From: Bin5 sp022827195
GTDB lineage: Bacteria; Chloroflexota; Anaerolineae; Caldilineales; Caldilineaceae
NCBI GenBank assembly: GCA_965208275.1
Contig: OZ242331.1
Span: 3,844,001-3,908,000, forward strand
DNA length: 64,000 bases
Direction: 5' to 3'
Shown: piece after piece, positions 18,737-26,820 of the stretch
Numbering within the stretch: position 1 is the stretch's first letter
Layout of the letters: every line of letters begins with the position of its first letter
Made by a program: the position numbers and the translations under genes
Notes under the pieces: model-generated
What the model was told of the DNA's origin: nothing
What the model saw: only the letters and a program-made list of their open reading frames with translations
Database searches by the model: none

Positions 18737-19015
18737 TTAGAGGCTACTCACTCTCTGCTTTGGAGCCAGCCACACAAATGCCCAGATGATAGAGATTGCG
18801 ATTAGGAACGGCAAACAGAGGATGTACCAGTAGACAAACCCATCGCATTCGGTTTCGTTGTATTGGTAGTAGAGGTCTTCGTGGCATCTTGACTTATCGA
18901 CGATATGACGACCGTTCTGATCTTCTGCGACCACAGTTTCTACGGCAAAGTAAACGGAAGCCAGCACTATGATTATGGTGATGATGACGAGGATTCTCTT
19001 GAGTGTTAGTTTCAT
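18737..19015 (-). CDS. Hypothetical two-helix membrane protein
   Basis: 92 residues. The N-terminal helix (ILVITIIIVLASVYFAV follows a basic KLTLKR) looks like an uncleaved anchor. An extracytoplasmic loop with two cysteines (SRCHEDL and ETECDG) follows, then a second helix ending in WAFVWLAPKQR. It lies upstream of the 150-residue membrane protein on the same strand and the two are probably co-transcribed. No family is recognised. Confidence 0.65.
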   Translation of the reverse strand: MKLTLKRILVIITIIIVLASVYFAVETVVAEDQNGRHIVDKSRCHEDLYYQYNETECDGFVYWYILCLPFLIAISIIWAFVWLAPKQRVSSL

Positions 19016-19093
19016 AGCTGTGGAACGTCTGGGGGGTCACACATTCATAAACCTGAACGGCACTTCAAAGAAGAATTCCATACCTTCATGAGC

Positions 19094-19117
19094 TTGGCCC
19101 CGACAGCCGGACCACAA
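19094..19117 (+). repeat. Dispersed IS-end-like motif, copy 2
   Basis: Reads ttggccccgacagccggacc then acaa, preceded by gagc exactly as in the copy at 42836. It lies in the 150-bp gap between divergent small-gene groups. Confidence 0.5.
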
Positions 19118-19167
19118 GCCAAGGTATATAGTGGAGCAACTCTCTCATCCCATGGAGGGGCTATACG

Positions 19168-19275
19168 ATGGTCAAGAGACGGCGACAACACTCGTCGGTC
19201 TACATTGCCGTTGGGTTATTTGCATTACAGATTGTAGTTACTGCTATCGTTACAGTTCTTTCGCTATTTCTTTGA
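19168..19275 (+). CDS. 35-residue single-helix membrane peptide
   Basis: ATG 19168 is preceded by a good ribosome site (ggagggg, about seven bases away). The peptide has a basic N-terminus (MVKRRRQHSS) and then one hydrophobic helix (VYIAVGLFALQIVVTAIVTV). The positive-inside pattern and the ribosome site favour a real small membrane protein. A longer overlapping frame on the same strand has neither feature. Confidence 0.55.
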   Translation: MVKRRRQHSSVYIAVGLFALQIVVTAIVTVLSLFL

Positions 19276-19393
19276 GAACGGAAAGGCAGTTGCGTCCTAT
19301 AGCCAATCCCGACAAGGCTTGGCAACAACTGCGATTTGTACTAGAATTAACTATATAATTGTTGTACCGGAATGAGCGAATGGGAGACGAAGA

Positions 19394-19558
19394 ATGGACA
19401 AGAAGCTTGCCGTTCGTGTCTTCGATACCACCGGTAAAATGAGAGGGCGTCACAGATTGTTCGATCCGTTGGTCGAATCTGGATATACTACCGAGCAAGT
19501 CGAGGAAGTTGTGTCGTTCTGCCTAGAAAACGACCTGCTCGACAAGAGCCTATACTGA
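19394..19558 (+). CDS. 54-residue hypothetical protein
   Basis: ATG 19394 follows gggagacgaaga, an acceptable ribosome site. The peptide is charged and probably helical (FDPLVESGYTTEQVEEVV), ending LLDKSLY. It resembles short phage or mobile-element proteins in composition, but I recognise no family. It belongs to a run of short plus-strand genes between 19.1 and 20.3 kb. Confidence 0.5.
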   Translation: MDKKLAVRVFDTTGKMRGRHRLFDPLVESGYTTEQVEEVVSFCLENDLLDKSLY

Positions 19559-19583
19559 CCTGGATTTGGTTGTGAATTTACCG

Positions 19584-19685
19584 ATGAGGGCGAATGGTGG
19601 GCAATGGGCGTTTCAAAAGGAGAAATTTGAAGCCTTAGAAGAATTGGAGCGCGTCGGTGGCAGTCGAGAGGACTTAGGTCTGTAA
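19584..19685 (+). CDS. Possible 33-residue peptide
   Basis: A short charged frame (WAFQKEKFEALEELERVGG) fills the gap between two better-supported small genes on the same strand. An in-frame GTG lies at 19572. There is no clear ribosome site, so it could be chance. Confidence 0.25.
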   Translation: MRANGGQWAFQKEKFEALEELERVGGSREDLGL

Positions 19686-19706
19686 TCATTTGAGAAAGTA
19701 GAGTCA

Positions 19707-19877
19707 ATGTTCCTATTCGAGTGGTGGGTGGATGTAATCCTGGGCATGATAGTACTATTCGCTATGGGAATGGTTGCTCCACATATACACAGGAGACTCC
19801 ATCGTTGGATAGCCGAGCCGTTTCATAAATGGATGGAGAGACGATCTGAGAAGTCGGTCCGCAAGAGGGATGAGTAA
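19707..19877 (+). CDS. 56-residue single-helix membrane protein
   Basis: The N-terminal hydrophobic helix (WWVDVILGMIVLFAMGMVA) is followed by a strongly basic amphipathic tail (HRRLHRWIAEP, KWMERRSEK). Upstream, gagaaagtagagtca offers a modest ribosome site. This pattern is typical of small phage-type or stress-related membrane proteins, but no family can be named. Confidence 0.5.
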   Translation: MFLFEWWVDVILGMIVLFAMGMVAPHIHRRLHRWIAEPFHKWMERRSEKSVRKRDE

Positions 19878-20008
19878 CAAGTATCCAATCAACAGATTTC
19901 CTACTTCCCAGTACGCATTTCGACTCAAGCGATTTGGGTGGTGTTTCTTTTGTGGCGAGTTTTGGTCGGGTGTTTTCTGGCAATGGTTGATCTTTTTGGG
20001 AGAATGTA

Positions 20009-20332
20009 GTGGAAATTGGTGTACTGCCTTGGGTACTGTGCGGTGTCGTCACGGGTGTTGTGGCGAGGATAAGAAGACACAATGTTTATCTCTGGTCTCT
20101 CATTGGATTTGTGGCAGGCCCCTTGGGTTTGATCCTGATTTTTGCCTTTCCTCCTGGCGAAGACGGGAATTCAGGCAAGGTGGAGTCATCACTATCGGGC
20201 TCACAACGGGAGTTTTGGAAACGTTGCCCTTATTGTGCTAAATCTATCATTGTGTCAGCAATGGTCTGTCGATACTGCGGACGGGACATACCCGATACTT
20301 CCCCCGTGAGGAAAACCGAAGAAACAGAGTGA
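20009..20332 (+). CDS. Membrane protein with C-terminal zinc ribbon
   Basis: 107 residues from GTG 20009, preceded by gggagaatgta. Two hydrophobic segments (VLPWVLCGVVTGVVA and SLIGFVAGPLGLILIFA) are joined by a basic loop. A classic zinc ribbon, CPYCAKSIIVSAMVCRYCG, follows. Proteins of this shape are common and of unknown function. The four CxxC cysteines are intact. A second frame overlaps almost completely but lacks these features, so this one is preferred. Confidence 0.75.
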   Translation: MEIGVLPWVLCGVVTGVVARIRRHNVYLWSLIGFVAGPLGLILIFAFPPGEDGNSGKVESSLSGSQREFWKRCPYCAKSIIVSAMVCRYCGRDIPDTSPVRKTEETE

Positions 20333-20416
20333 CGCTGAGACTCCCGCCCCGACTCCACACCCAGGGCAGGTCAATGAAGGTGAGGCGTGGCGTTTTGTGT
20401 TGCGGTGGGTATAGGG

Positions 20417-20614
20417 TTTGGCCCCAAGGCCTGGTCCACGAAGTGGGGCAACTAAGGTGCAGCCTGACGGATCCGTCCTGCTCTATTCGGCGAACGACCT
20501 GCTCTTCCACCGCAAAAAGACCTCGCGGCATCAGGCACGAACTCCACGAATCATTCAGCGTCTGATATGGAGAGCCCCAATCGTTGGACCACGAAATGGG
20601 GGAAATTAGGTGCA
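20417..20614 (+). repeat. IS-end-like motif plus 29-bp direct repeats (IS remnant)
   Basis: 20417-20440 is another copy of the dispersed motif (tttggccccaaggcctggtc, then cacg). A 29-bp sequence beginning ggtccacgaagtggggcaac at 20433-20461 recurs with a few changes at 20586-20614 (ggaccacgaaatgggggaaa). Repeated ends 150 bp apart with no transposase between them look like nested or decayed insertion-sequence termini. No gene is supported between 20333 and 20669. Confidence 0.55.
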
Positions 20615-20669
20615 TTTAGACGAATGCGGCCGCTTTCTTCGTTCGACGCGCCCGGAAAGGTCGGGGGGA

Positions 20670-20972
20670 TCAATTGGCCCTGCTCATCAAGAAGGCGCTT
20701 GCCTCCGTATATCCTCCTGTCATTTGAACAGGTTCTTCAAACACGGGAGGACCCGTTGCGCCTACCAGATAAGACATAGGAACATCTGGAATGGCTGATG
20801 ACACTCCTTCCTTTTTCAACTGCTCCGAAGCCACGAAGATGAACTCGTCAACTGGCTTTGGAGAGACTCGGCATACCTGGGCAGCGGATTCAATTACTGG
20901 ATACACTTCTCTTTCTATCCAGGTGAGTTTGGATCCTCGAGGCGGAATTCCCGCTTCTACGGCGATCAACAT
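20670..20972 (-). CDS. Possible 100-residue protein, unrecognised
   Basis: An open frame with protein-like composition (IEREVYPVIESAAQVCRVSP, IFVASEQLKKEG). There is no strong ribosome site and no recognised domain. It could be a small gene or the remnant of a longer one in this IS-scarred stretch. Kept at low confidence because nothing else occupies the region. Confidence 0.25.
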   Translation of the reverse strand: MLIAVEAGIPPRGSKLTWIEREVYPVIESAAQVCRVSPKPVDEFIFVASEQLKKEGVSSAIPDVPMSYLVGATGPPVFEEPVQMTGGYTEASAFLMSRAN

Positions 20973-21083
20973 TTAGGCCACTTCCCACGATTCACAGTCC
21001 AAATGATTGGAAGGAGGCTCTGGCACATTGTCAATAGCACAACCTGTTAAAGATTCTGTCGTCGACTTTGCTGTTTATGCTGT

Positions 21084-21299
21084 CTATCTTGGCGTTCTGG
21101 CAGGGCGGAGGCGAGATGTCGAAGTAGGTTGAGCGGCTGTACGCTCCACCCGTTCATCCTCCCGCGCCGCCCGCCCCCCACCCGACCCGGCCAGCTCAAG
21201 CGCCAGCCCCAGCATACCCAGCAAAAAGACCCCACCGATCAGGCCTCCGGCCGCCGCCAACCCGCGCTTGCATCCCTTCCTTTTCTGCTCCTCTCCCAT
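21084..21299 (-). CDS. Possible 71-residue membrane peptide
   Basis: From ATG 21299, a basic start (EEQKRKGCKRG) precedes a hydrophobic helix (GGLIGGVFLLGMLGLALELA) and a charged, low-complexity tail. aaaggga lies about ten bases upstream. The tail looks non-native and the frame may have drifted past a lost stop. Low confidence. Confidence 0.3.
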   Translation of the reverse strand: MGEEQKRKGCKRGLAAAGGLIGGVFLLGMLGLALELAGSGGGRAAREDERVERTAAQPTSTSRLRPARTPR

Positions 21300-21535
21300 T
21301 GAGCCTGTTCCCTTTCCACCCCATATTCTTGCAAACCACATCCGGCCGGCAACCTAGTAATCCAGGTCGCTGTCCCCATCAGCTCAGGTAAATCGGCGCA
21401 CAGATAGGCCGCTTGCTGCTTCGGCTCCTCTTGCGTGCCGCTCCACTATGATCGATTGTACGCCCCGCACAGCAACTACGATTTGCCGATCTGGTCGATC
21501 GCCCCGCGCGATCCGGATCACCTGGTTCACCGAAG

Positions 21536-21952
21536 TCATGGCCTGTTTGCTTCCAGGGCTTCTCGCACAACCTCGCGCAGATGGTCCGGCAGACGGTATC
21601 CTATCTCGTCGTTTCCCAGCAGAAAACTGGTCCAGGTCATGTCAGAACTCCCTTCGGCTATCCTGTTCAAGCGGGCCAAAGCCGTACGCACCGCCCCTTC
21701 ACTGCACAGTTCGGCGCGCTCAGCCAGCCTGGAAATGGGCACGAATTCATCATTGGCATCGACAAGAATGGGAAGCAGCTTCCGCAGGTTTTGAGAGAGG
21801 GGGGGACGGAGTGCAATCCGCAAGGCCTCCGCTTCCACTTTCATAAGCTCCCTCCTCGATTCCTCCTCGACCGGTGTGGGGTTCTTCCCGTAATCGCGCC
21901 CACTGAGGAGCGCCTTCGTCGAGTATAGTAGCTCCTTTCTGATCTTGTTCAT
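21536..21952 (-). CDS. Small protein with a winged-helix-like segment
   Basis: 138 residues from ATG 21952, which has a strong ribosome site (gaggaggcaaag). The segment FVPISRLAERAELCSEGAVR followed by TALARLNR reads like a helix-turn-helix, and a short beta-rich C-terminus (GNDEIGYRLPDHLREVV) could be the wing. A DNA-binding regulator is plausible. The family is not recognised, and no target gene adjoins it. An earlier ATG would add 20 residues but lacks a ribosome site. Confidence 0.55.
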   Translation of the reverse strand: MNKIRKELLYSTKALLSGRDYGKNPTPVEEESRRELMKVEAEALRIALRPPLSQNLRKLLPILVDANDEFVPISRLAERAELCSEGAVRTALARLNRIAEGSSDMTWTSFLLGNDEIGYRLPDHLREVVREALEANRP

Positions 21953-23167
21953 CTTTGCCTCCTCTTCTTGCATTCCCCCAGACGCAGCTGGCGGCGTCTG
22001 CCCCTTTGCCATGCCCGGCCGCCCTCCGTTCCACGTATCGATTCCTGTAGTTCCTTTTCTACGGGTACACGCCTAGGGAAAGGCGCACAGGGGGCTGGCC
22101 GGGTCGCCGTCAAGGGGTTGACGAGGAGGAAATCGGGCCCTCCAGGCAGTTCAGATAGAGCGTCTCCTCCCCCGCGTCAGGCTCGATCTCCGACATTCAC
22201 GCCAAAGTATACCAAAGTAAAGTGTTGCCTTTGTGTCATTTCCGGTTTTCCTCATGGCAAAAGCATGTCAATCTTCCTGAGTAGGTCGAGTCGAAAACCG
22301 CCGCGCCCGGATAACCTGAAATCAGGCCCGCAGTCCAGCCGCTGCCCCAAGAGCTGAATTCGTCGCCGCCGCCTCCGATGCAGGTCGCAGCGTCCGAATG
22401 GATGCCCTTTCAATGCCCGACCCGTGGTCCCCCTGTCGGGGCTAACCCAACGCCGCCGGACAACCCTCTCCTCGTACCGGCGCCAAGAGCATCCTTGCTG
22501 CTGAGCTTCTTCCAGCGCGCCCCTTCCCTCCGCGGTCCACGACAAACAACGACCCTCCTGGACCTGGACAGGAGATGAAATCTAGACCCCGAACTGCGGG
22601 CAGGCACGCCTCTTCGATCAGCCCCTGTCCGATTGGCCATATCTGAGTCCATTCAGCACAATCGTTCTGTTACCCATCTTGCGCAGAGGCAGGCGGTCCA
22701 CAAAGCCCCCCTGCATACCCGCATCCAGACCCCGCTCAGCCCAGCACATGCCTTGAAGACGAAGCCAGCCGGCCGCGCTGCCTCACGCGGCCGCCCCCGA
22801 AACCGAGGAGAAAGAAGATGCCGAAAACCCCCTGCAAAGCACTCTGAAAAGACGGAAAGCCTTGCCAGGGCCACGGACGGCCGGACCACGACGGCTACTT
22901 TATCGCCCACCTCCCCGCCCACATAGCCTCGGAGTGGCGCTCGCTCGGCAGCAAGGCCTCCTCAAACGCCGGAAACCTGCCGGCAGCCCTCTGACCTGAC
23001 GCGCCGCCGCCCACCCCTCTCCGAAGCCCCATCCACCCACCCTGAAATGTGCATATTCCGCGCTGTTCGTGTAGACTTTGCACTGTTTTTTGCCACGGCG
23101 GCAGGCAGTTCACCTGAACTGTACCCATATTCAACTCAACCTCTTTACAAACGCACAGGAGAACAGA
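21953..23167. other. 1.2-kb gap with no supported gene
   Basis: GC-rich sequence with many overlapping frames on both strands, none with family similarity or a good start. Near 22200-22225 a short direct repeat (ccaaagtata, ccaaagta) accompanies a TATACT-like element on the minus strand; this could be the promoter or operator of the 138-residue gene. The right end must hold the promoter of the peptide-transporter operon, but I see no consensus match. Confidence 0.5.
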
Positions 23168-24730
23168 ATGGTTGGACGAAGGTACACACGTGTCTGGATT
23201 CTGGCGGCGTTGCTGGCGCTGCTCGTCATGTCGGGCTGTGTCGCAGCCGACGATGGCGGCGGTGCGGCGATGCCGGCCGACGATATGGGCGAAATGGCCG
23301 AGGAGGGCTACCCGGATGAGATGATCATCGGCATGGGCGCTTTGCCTGTGACGCTGGTCGGCAATACGGTGCCCTCGCTGCAGTCGCGCATCTTCTCGAA
23401 GCTGCTGTACGAGACGCTGGCGGAGCTGAACGAGGAGACGGGCGCGATCGACCCGGTGCTGCTCGATTCGATGGAGCTGGTGGATGACGTGACGGTGCGC
23501 ATCGTGATCACGGAGGGCATCGAGTTCCACAACGGCGAGAAGCTGACGGCGCCTGGGCTGGCCAAGAGCTTCGAGCTGCTGCTTGCGGCGGAGCCGCAGA
23601 AGTTCACCTGGTCGTTCCGCCAGCTGAACGATTTCGAGTCGTACGAGGTGATCGACGACTACACGATGGAGTTCACCCTGATTGAGCCGATCGATCGCTG
23701 GGCGAACCTGTTTGCGAACCACATGCCGCTGGCGCCGGACCACCTGGAGGCGGTCGGGCTGGACGGTTATATCGAGGAGCCGGTCGGCACGGGCCCGTAC
23801 AAGTTCTCGTCGTGGCAGCGGGACAGCTACATTACGCTGGAGCGCTGGGAGGCGCACCCGGAGGGCGTGCCGGTGATCGAGAAGGTGACCTTCCGCCACA
23901 TGCCGGAGGCGGCGGTGCGGGTGGCCGCGCTGCAGAGCGGTGAGATCCACATCGCTGCCCACGTGCCCCCGGACCAGGTCGATAGCCTGACTTCCGAAGG
24001 CTTCGAGCTCTACGCCGGCGACAGCATGCAGAGCATGTATGTCGGCCTCAACATCTATGGCCGCAACGAGCAGTTGTCGGACGTGCGCGTGCGCCAGGCG
24101 ATGCTCTATGCGCTCGACCTGGACGGCATGTACGGCACGATTGCGGGCGGATACGGCACGAAGCTTGAGTGCCAGATCGTGGCGCCGGGCGGCTTCGGCT
24201 ACAACCCGGACGTTCAGAGCTATCCTTACGACCCGGAGAAGGCGAAGGCGCTGCTGGCGGAGGCCGGCTATCCCGACGGCTTCACCATCACGGGTTCGGC
24301 CACGACCGGCCGCTACTTCCGCGACCGCACCTTCATGGATGCGCTGGCGGCGCAGTGGGCGCAGGTCGGCATCACGGTCGAGATGGAGTATCCCGAGTCT
24401 TCGGTGTGGCTGCAGGAGCTGATCGACCAGACGCTGCCGCCGATCATGAACATCGGTCTCAACTGGTATCTGGCCGACAACACGACCTCGATGTGGGGTC
24501 CTGTGGGCGATACCGCGCCGGACCCGGCGTTCCTTGAGATGGCGGCCGCCAAGCGCACGATCGGCGACCCGGTCGAGCGCGAGCAGGTTGTCAAGGATAT
24601 CGCGGCCTACATCTGTGACAATGCGCAGGCGGTGCACGCCTACACGATCCCGGCGCTGTATGCGCTGGCCCCGAACCTGCCGGAGCTGAGTTTCAGCAGG
24701 TCCTTCGAGATCCTTATCCCGACGGAATAG
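23168..24730 (+). CDS. Peptide/nickel-type ABC substrate-binding lipoprotein (SBP family 5)
   Basis: A 520-residue lipoprotein. The signal is YTRVWILAALLALLVMSGC with the lipobox cysteine in MSGC, followed by an acidic linker. The body is a family 5 periplasmic-binding protein: LYETLAELNEETG, ITEGIEFHNGEKLTA, PVGTGPYKF, and YDPEKAKALLAEAGYPDGF. It captures oligopeptides or similar solutes outside the membrane. ATG 23168 with the ribosome site aggag fits the signal peptide; the frame upstream has no similarity. Long antisense frames here are shadows of GC-rich codons. Two permease genes follow. Confidence 0.92.
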   Translation: MVGRRYTRVWILAALLALLVMSGCVAADDGGGAAMPADDMGEMAEEGYPDEMIIGMGALPVTLVGNTVPSLQSRIFSKLLYETLAELNEETGAIDPVLLDSMELVDDVTVRIVITEGIEFHNGEKLTAPGLAKSFELLLAAEPQKFTWSFRQLNDFESYEVIDDYTMEFTLIEPIDRWANLFANHMPLAPDHLEAVGLDGYIEEPVGTGPYKFSSWQRDSYITLERWEAHPEGVPVIEKVTFRHMPEAAVRVAALQSGEIHIAAHVPPDQVDSLTSEGFELYAGDSMQSMYVGLNIYGRNEQLSDVRVRQAMLYALDLDGMYGTIAGGYGTKLECQIVAPGGFGYNPDVQSYPYDPEKAKALLAEAGYPDGFTITGSATTGRYFRDRTFMDALAAQWAQVGITVEMEYPESSVWLQELIDQTLPPIMNIGLNWYLADNTTSMWGPVGDTAPDPAFLEMAAAKRTIGDPVEREQVVKDIAAYICDNAQAVHAYTIPALYALAPNLPELSFSRSFEILIPTE

Positions 24731-24752
24731 CGAGAACTGTAGAGTGAGCGAA

Positions 24753-24790
24753 GGGGAGTGGGGCGTCTTGTCCTCACTCCTCTTTTCTCG
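24753..24790 (+). terminator. Hairpin with T-rich tail between the binding protein and permeases
   Basis: GGAGTG at 24755-24760 pairs with CACTCC at 24775-24780, with one possible extra wobble pair, and is followed by tcttttctc. Partial terminators after the binding-protein gene are common in ABC operons and give more binding protein than permease. The stem is short, so strength is uncertain. Confidence 0.45.
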
Positions 24791-24803
24791 CAGGTAACCT
24801 GGC

Positions 24804-25739
24804 ATGAGAGCCTTTGTCATCCGCCGCCTGCTGCAGGCGGTCCTTGTGATATTGCTGGTGGTCACGCTGGTCTTCTTCCTGATCCGCGTGTCCGGTGATC
24901 CCGCCAGCCTCGGCGTCAACCTGGACCCGAACCGCTCGCCTGAAGATATCCAGGAGGAGTACCAGGAGATCCGGCGCAAGATGGGGCTGGACAAGCATCC
25001 GATCATCCAGTACTTCGTCTTCTGGCAGCGGACGCTGCAGTTCGATTTCGGCTACTCGTTCCGTTACGGTGTGCCGACGACGACGGTGATTTTCGAGCGG
25101 CTGCCGAACAGTCTGCGTCTGGGTGCGGCGGCGTTGGTGCTGGGGATTGCGTTGGGACTGCCGCTGGGGATCGTGGCCGCGCTGCGGCGCGGGACGATGA
25201 TCGACACGGCGGCGACGATGGGTGCGGTGCTGGGGATCGTGACGCCGCAGTTCTTTCTGGCGATCATATTGATTTTGATATTTTCGGTGCAGCTGCGGCT
25301 GTTGCCGACGTCGGGTGTGGGCACGTGGAAGCACCTGGTGCTGCCGGCGGTGACGCTGTCGACGGGGCTGATTGCGACGGTGGCGCGCATTGCGCGTTCG
25401 GGCATGTTGGAGGCGCTGGGGCAGGACTATGTGCGGACGGCGCGTGCCAAGGGTCTGTCGGAGCGGGCGGTGATTTTCGGGCATGCGCTGCGCAACGGGA
25501 GCTTGTCGGTGATCACGGTGACGTTGTCGTCGCTGCCGCATTTGATTGGGACTGTGGTGGTGGTCGAGGTGGTTTTTTCGTGGCCGGGCGTCGGCAACCT
25601 CATGGCCCAGTCGGTCATGGCCCGCGACTATCCGGTCGTCTTTCTCGACGTCATTCTCTTTTCCGTCCTGACGGTCGTCACATTCCTCGTCATGGATCTC
25701 GTCTATGTCATGGTTGATCCCCGTGTCCGCCACCGCTAG
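24804..25739 (+). CDS. ABC permease, DppB/OppB family
   Basis: A 311-residue inner-membrane permease. The N-terminus is typical of DppB (FVIRRLLQAVLVILLVVTLV), then RVSGDPASL. About six membrane helices follow. The EAA-type coupling loop is EALGQDYVRTARAKGLSERA, contacting the ATPase, and the C-terminus has VVVEVVFSWPGVGNLMAQS. It forms a heterodimer with the next gene, which begins 12 bases later. No ATPase gene follows, so a shared ATPase elsewhere is needed. Confidence 0.92.
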   Translation: MRAFVIRRLLQAVLVILLVVTLVFFLIRVSGDPASLGVNLDPNRSPEDIQEEYQEIRRKMGLDKHPIIQYFVFWQRTLQFDFGYSFRYGVPTTTVIFERLPNSLRLGAAALVLGIALGLPLGIVAALRRGTMIDTAATMGAVLGIVTPQFFLAIILILIFSVQLRLLPTSGVGTWKHLVLPAVTLSTGLIATVARIARSGMLEALGQDYVRTARAKGLSERAVIFGHALRNGSLSVITVTLSSLPHLIGTVVVVEVVFSWPGVGNLMAQSVMARDYPVVFLDVILFSVLTVVTFLVMDLVYVMVDPRVRHR

Positions 25740-25751
25740 CTATTAGTACAG

Positions 25752-26654
25752 ATGGCTACTTTGCTCGCACAGCAGGAACTTGCCAGCCGCAAACGGACCA
25801 CGTTCACGTGGGCTGAGGCCTGGAAGCACCGCCAGGGCATTGTTGGCGGCGCGCTCCTGGTCGGTTTTGCGTTTATGGCGATTTTCGGGCCGATGCTGGC
25901 GCCGAAAGACCCGATCGCGATCGACCTGGGCAAGCCCTTTGCCAAGCCGATCTGGCTCGACAGTGAGAACGGCGCTGGCCTGATGGGGACGGACAACATC
26001 GGCCGCGACGTGTTCAGCCGGGTGCTGGTGGGGTCGCGCATCTCGCTGCTGGTGGGTTCGACGGCCACCATTGTCGGCATCGCCACCGGCATCGTGATGG
26101 GGCTGATCGCGGGCTATCGCGGCGGGCTGGCGGGCGACATCATCATGCGGGTGGCGGATACGCAGACGGCGATCCCTTTCCTGGTGCTGCTGATCGCGGC
26201 GGTCGCGTTCATCGGCGGGGGGCTGCTGAACATCATCCTCTTTCTGGGGATCGGCGCGTGGGTCGGTTATGCGCGGTTGATCCGCGGCGAGGTGCTGAGC
26301 ATTCGCGAGCGGGACTTTGTGGAGGCGGCGCGCGCGATCGGGGCGGGCGACGCGCGTATCATGTTCCGCCACATTCTGCCGAATGCGGTGGCGCCGGTGA
26401 TCGTGGCGGCCACGCTTTCGTTCGGCTCGATGATCCTGACGGAGTCGGCGCTGAGCTTTCTCGGGTTCGGCGTTTCGACGCTGATACCGACCTGGGGCAA
26501 GATGGTGGCGGACGCGCGCGATTTCGTGACGACGGCGTGGTATCCGAGCGTCTTTCCGGCGCTGGCGATCATGCTGGTGGTGCTGGGTGCGAATCTGTTG
26601 GGCGACTGGCTGCGCGACGTGCTGGACCCGCGGCTGCGGGGCCGGCAGAACTGA
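25752..26654 (+). CDS. ABC permease, DppC/OppC family
   Basis: A 300-residue partner permease. DppC features are an N-terminal basic stretch, FGPMLAPKDPIAID, LMGTDNIGRDVFSRVLVGSR, the coupling loop ERDFVEAARAIGAGDARIMF, and LSFLGFGVSTLIPTWGKM near the end. It is 12 bases downstream of the DppB-like gene. The operon then ends without the usual DppD/DppF ATPase genes. Confidence 0.92.
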   Translation: MATLLAQQELASRKRTTFTWAEAWKHRQGIVGGALLVGFAFMAIFGPMLAPKDPIAIDLGKPFAKPIWLDSENGAGLMGTDNIGRDVFSRVLVGSRISLLVGSTATIVGIATGIVMGLIAGYRGGLAGDIIMRVADTQTAIPFLVLLIAAVAFIGGGLLNIILFLGIGAWVGYARLIRGEVLSIRERDFVEAARAIGAGDARIMFRHILPNAVAPVIVAATLSFGSMILTESALSFLGFGVSTLIPTWGKMVADARDFVTTAWYPSVFPALAIMLVVLGANLLGDWLRDVLDPRLRGRQN

Positions 26655-26696
26655 AGCGGATTGCAGGAACACCCCCTTTTGAGCAGAATAAGTGAC

Positions 26697-26716
26697 GTAG
26701 AGGCGCAACGCCTCAC
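26697..26716. repeat. Small intergenic hairpin GAGGCG-caa-CGCCTC
   Basis: A perfect 6-bp stem at 26700-26714. Elements of the form gtagaggcgcaacgcctc are widespread intergenic palindromes. No T-run follows, so a terminator is uncertain. Confidence 0.4.
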
Positions 26717-26820
26717 GTTTCGTTTCGCCGAAGGAGGCCATCGTAGAGATCTTCCTCTGGTCCGGGGCTGCCCGCATCGCGGCACAGACGCCAGCGCAGC
26801 GCAACCGCTACGTCGATTTT

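Noticed and set aside
19870..20241. A 123-residue cysteine/tryptophan-rich frame
   Set aside because: It overlaps the zinc-ribbon membrane protein in another phase, which has membrane helices and an intact CxxC...CxxC motif.
22895..25733. Long minus-strand frames opposite the peptide-transporter genes
   Set aside because: They lie exactly antisense to clear ABC transporter genes, are extremely Arg/His/Gln-rich, and have no family motifs. They are products of GC-biased third codon positions.
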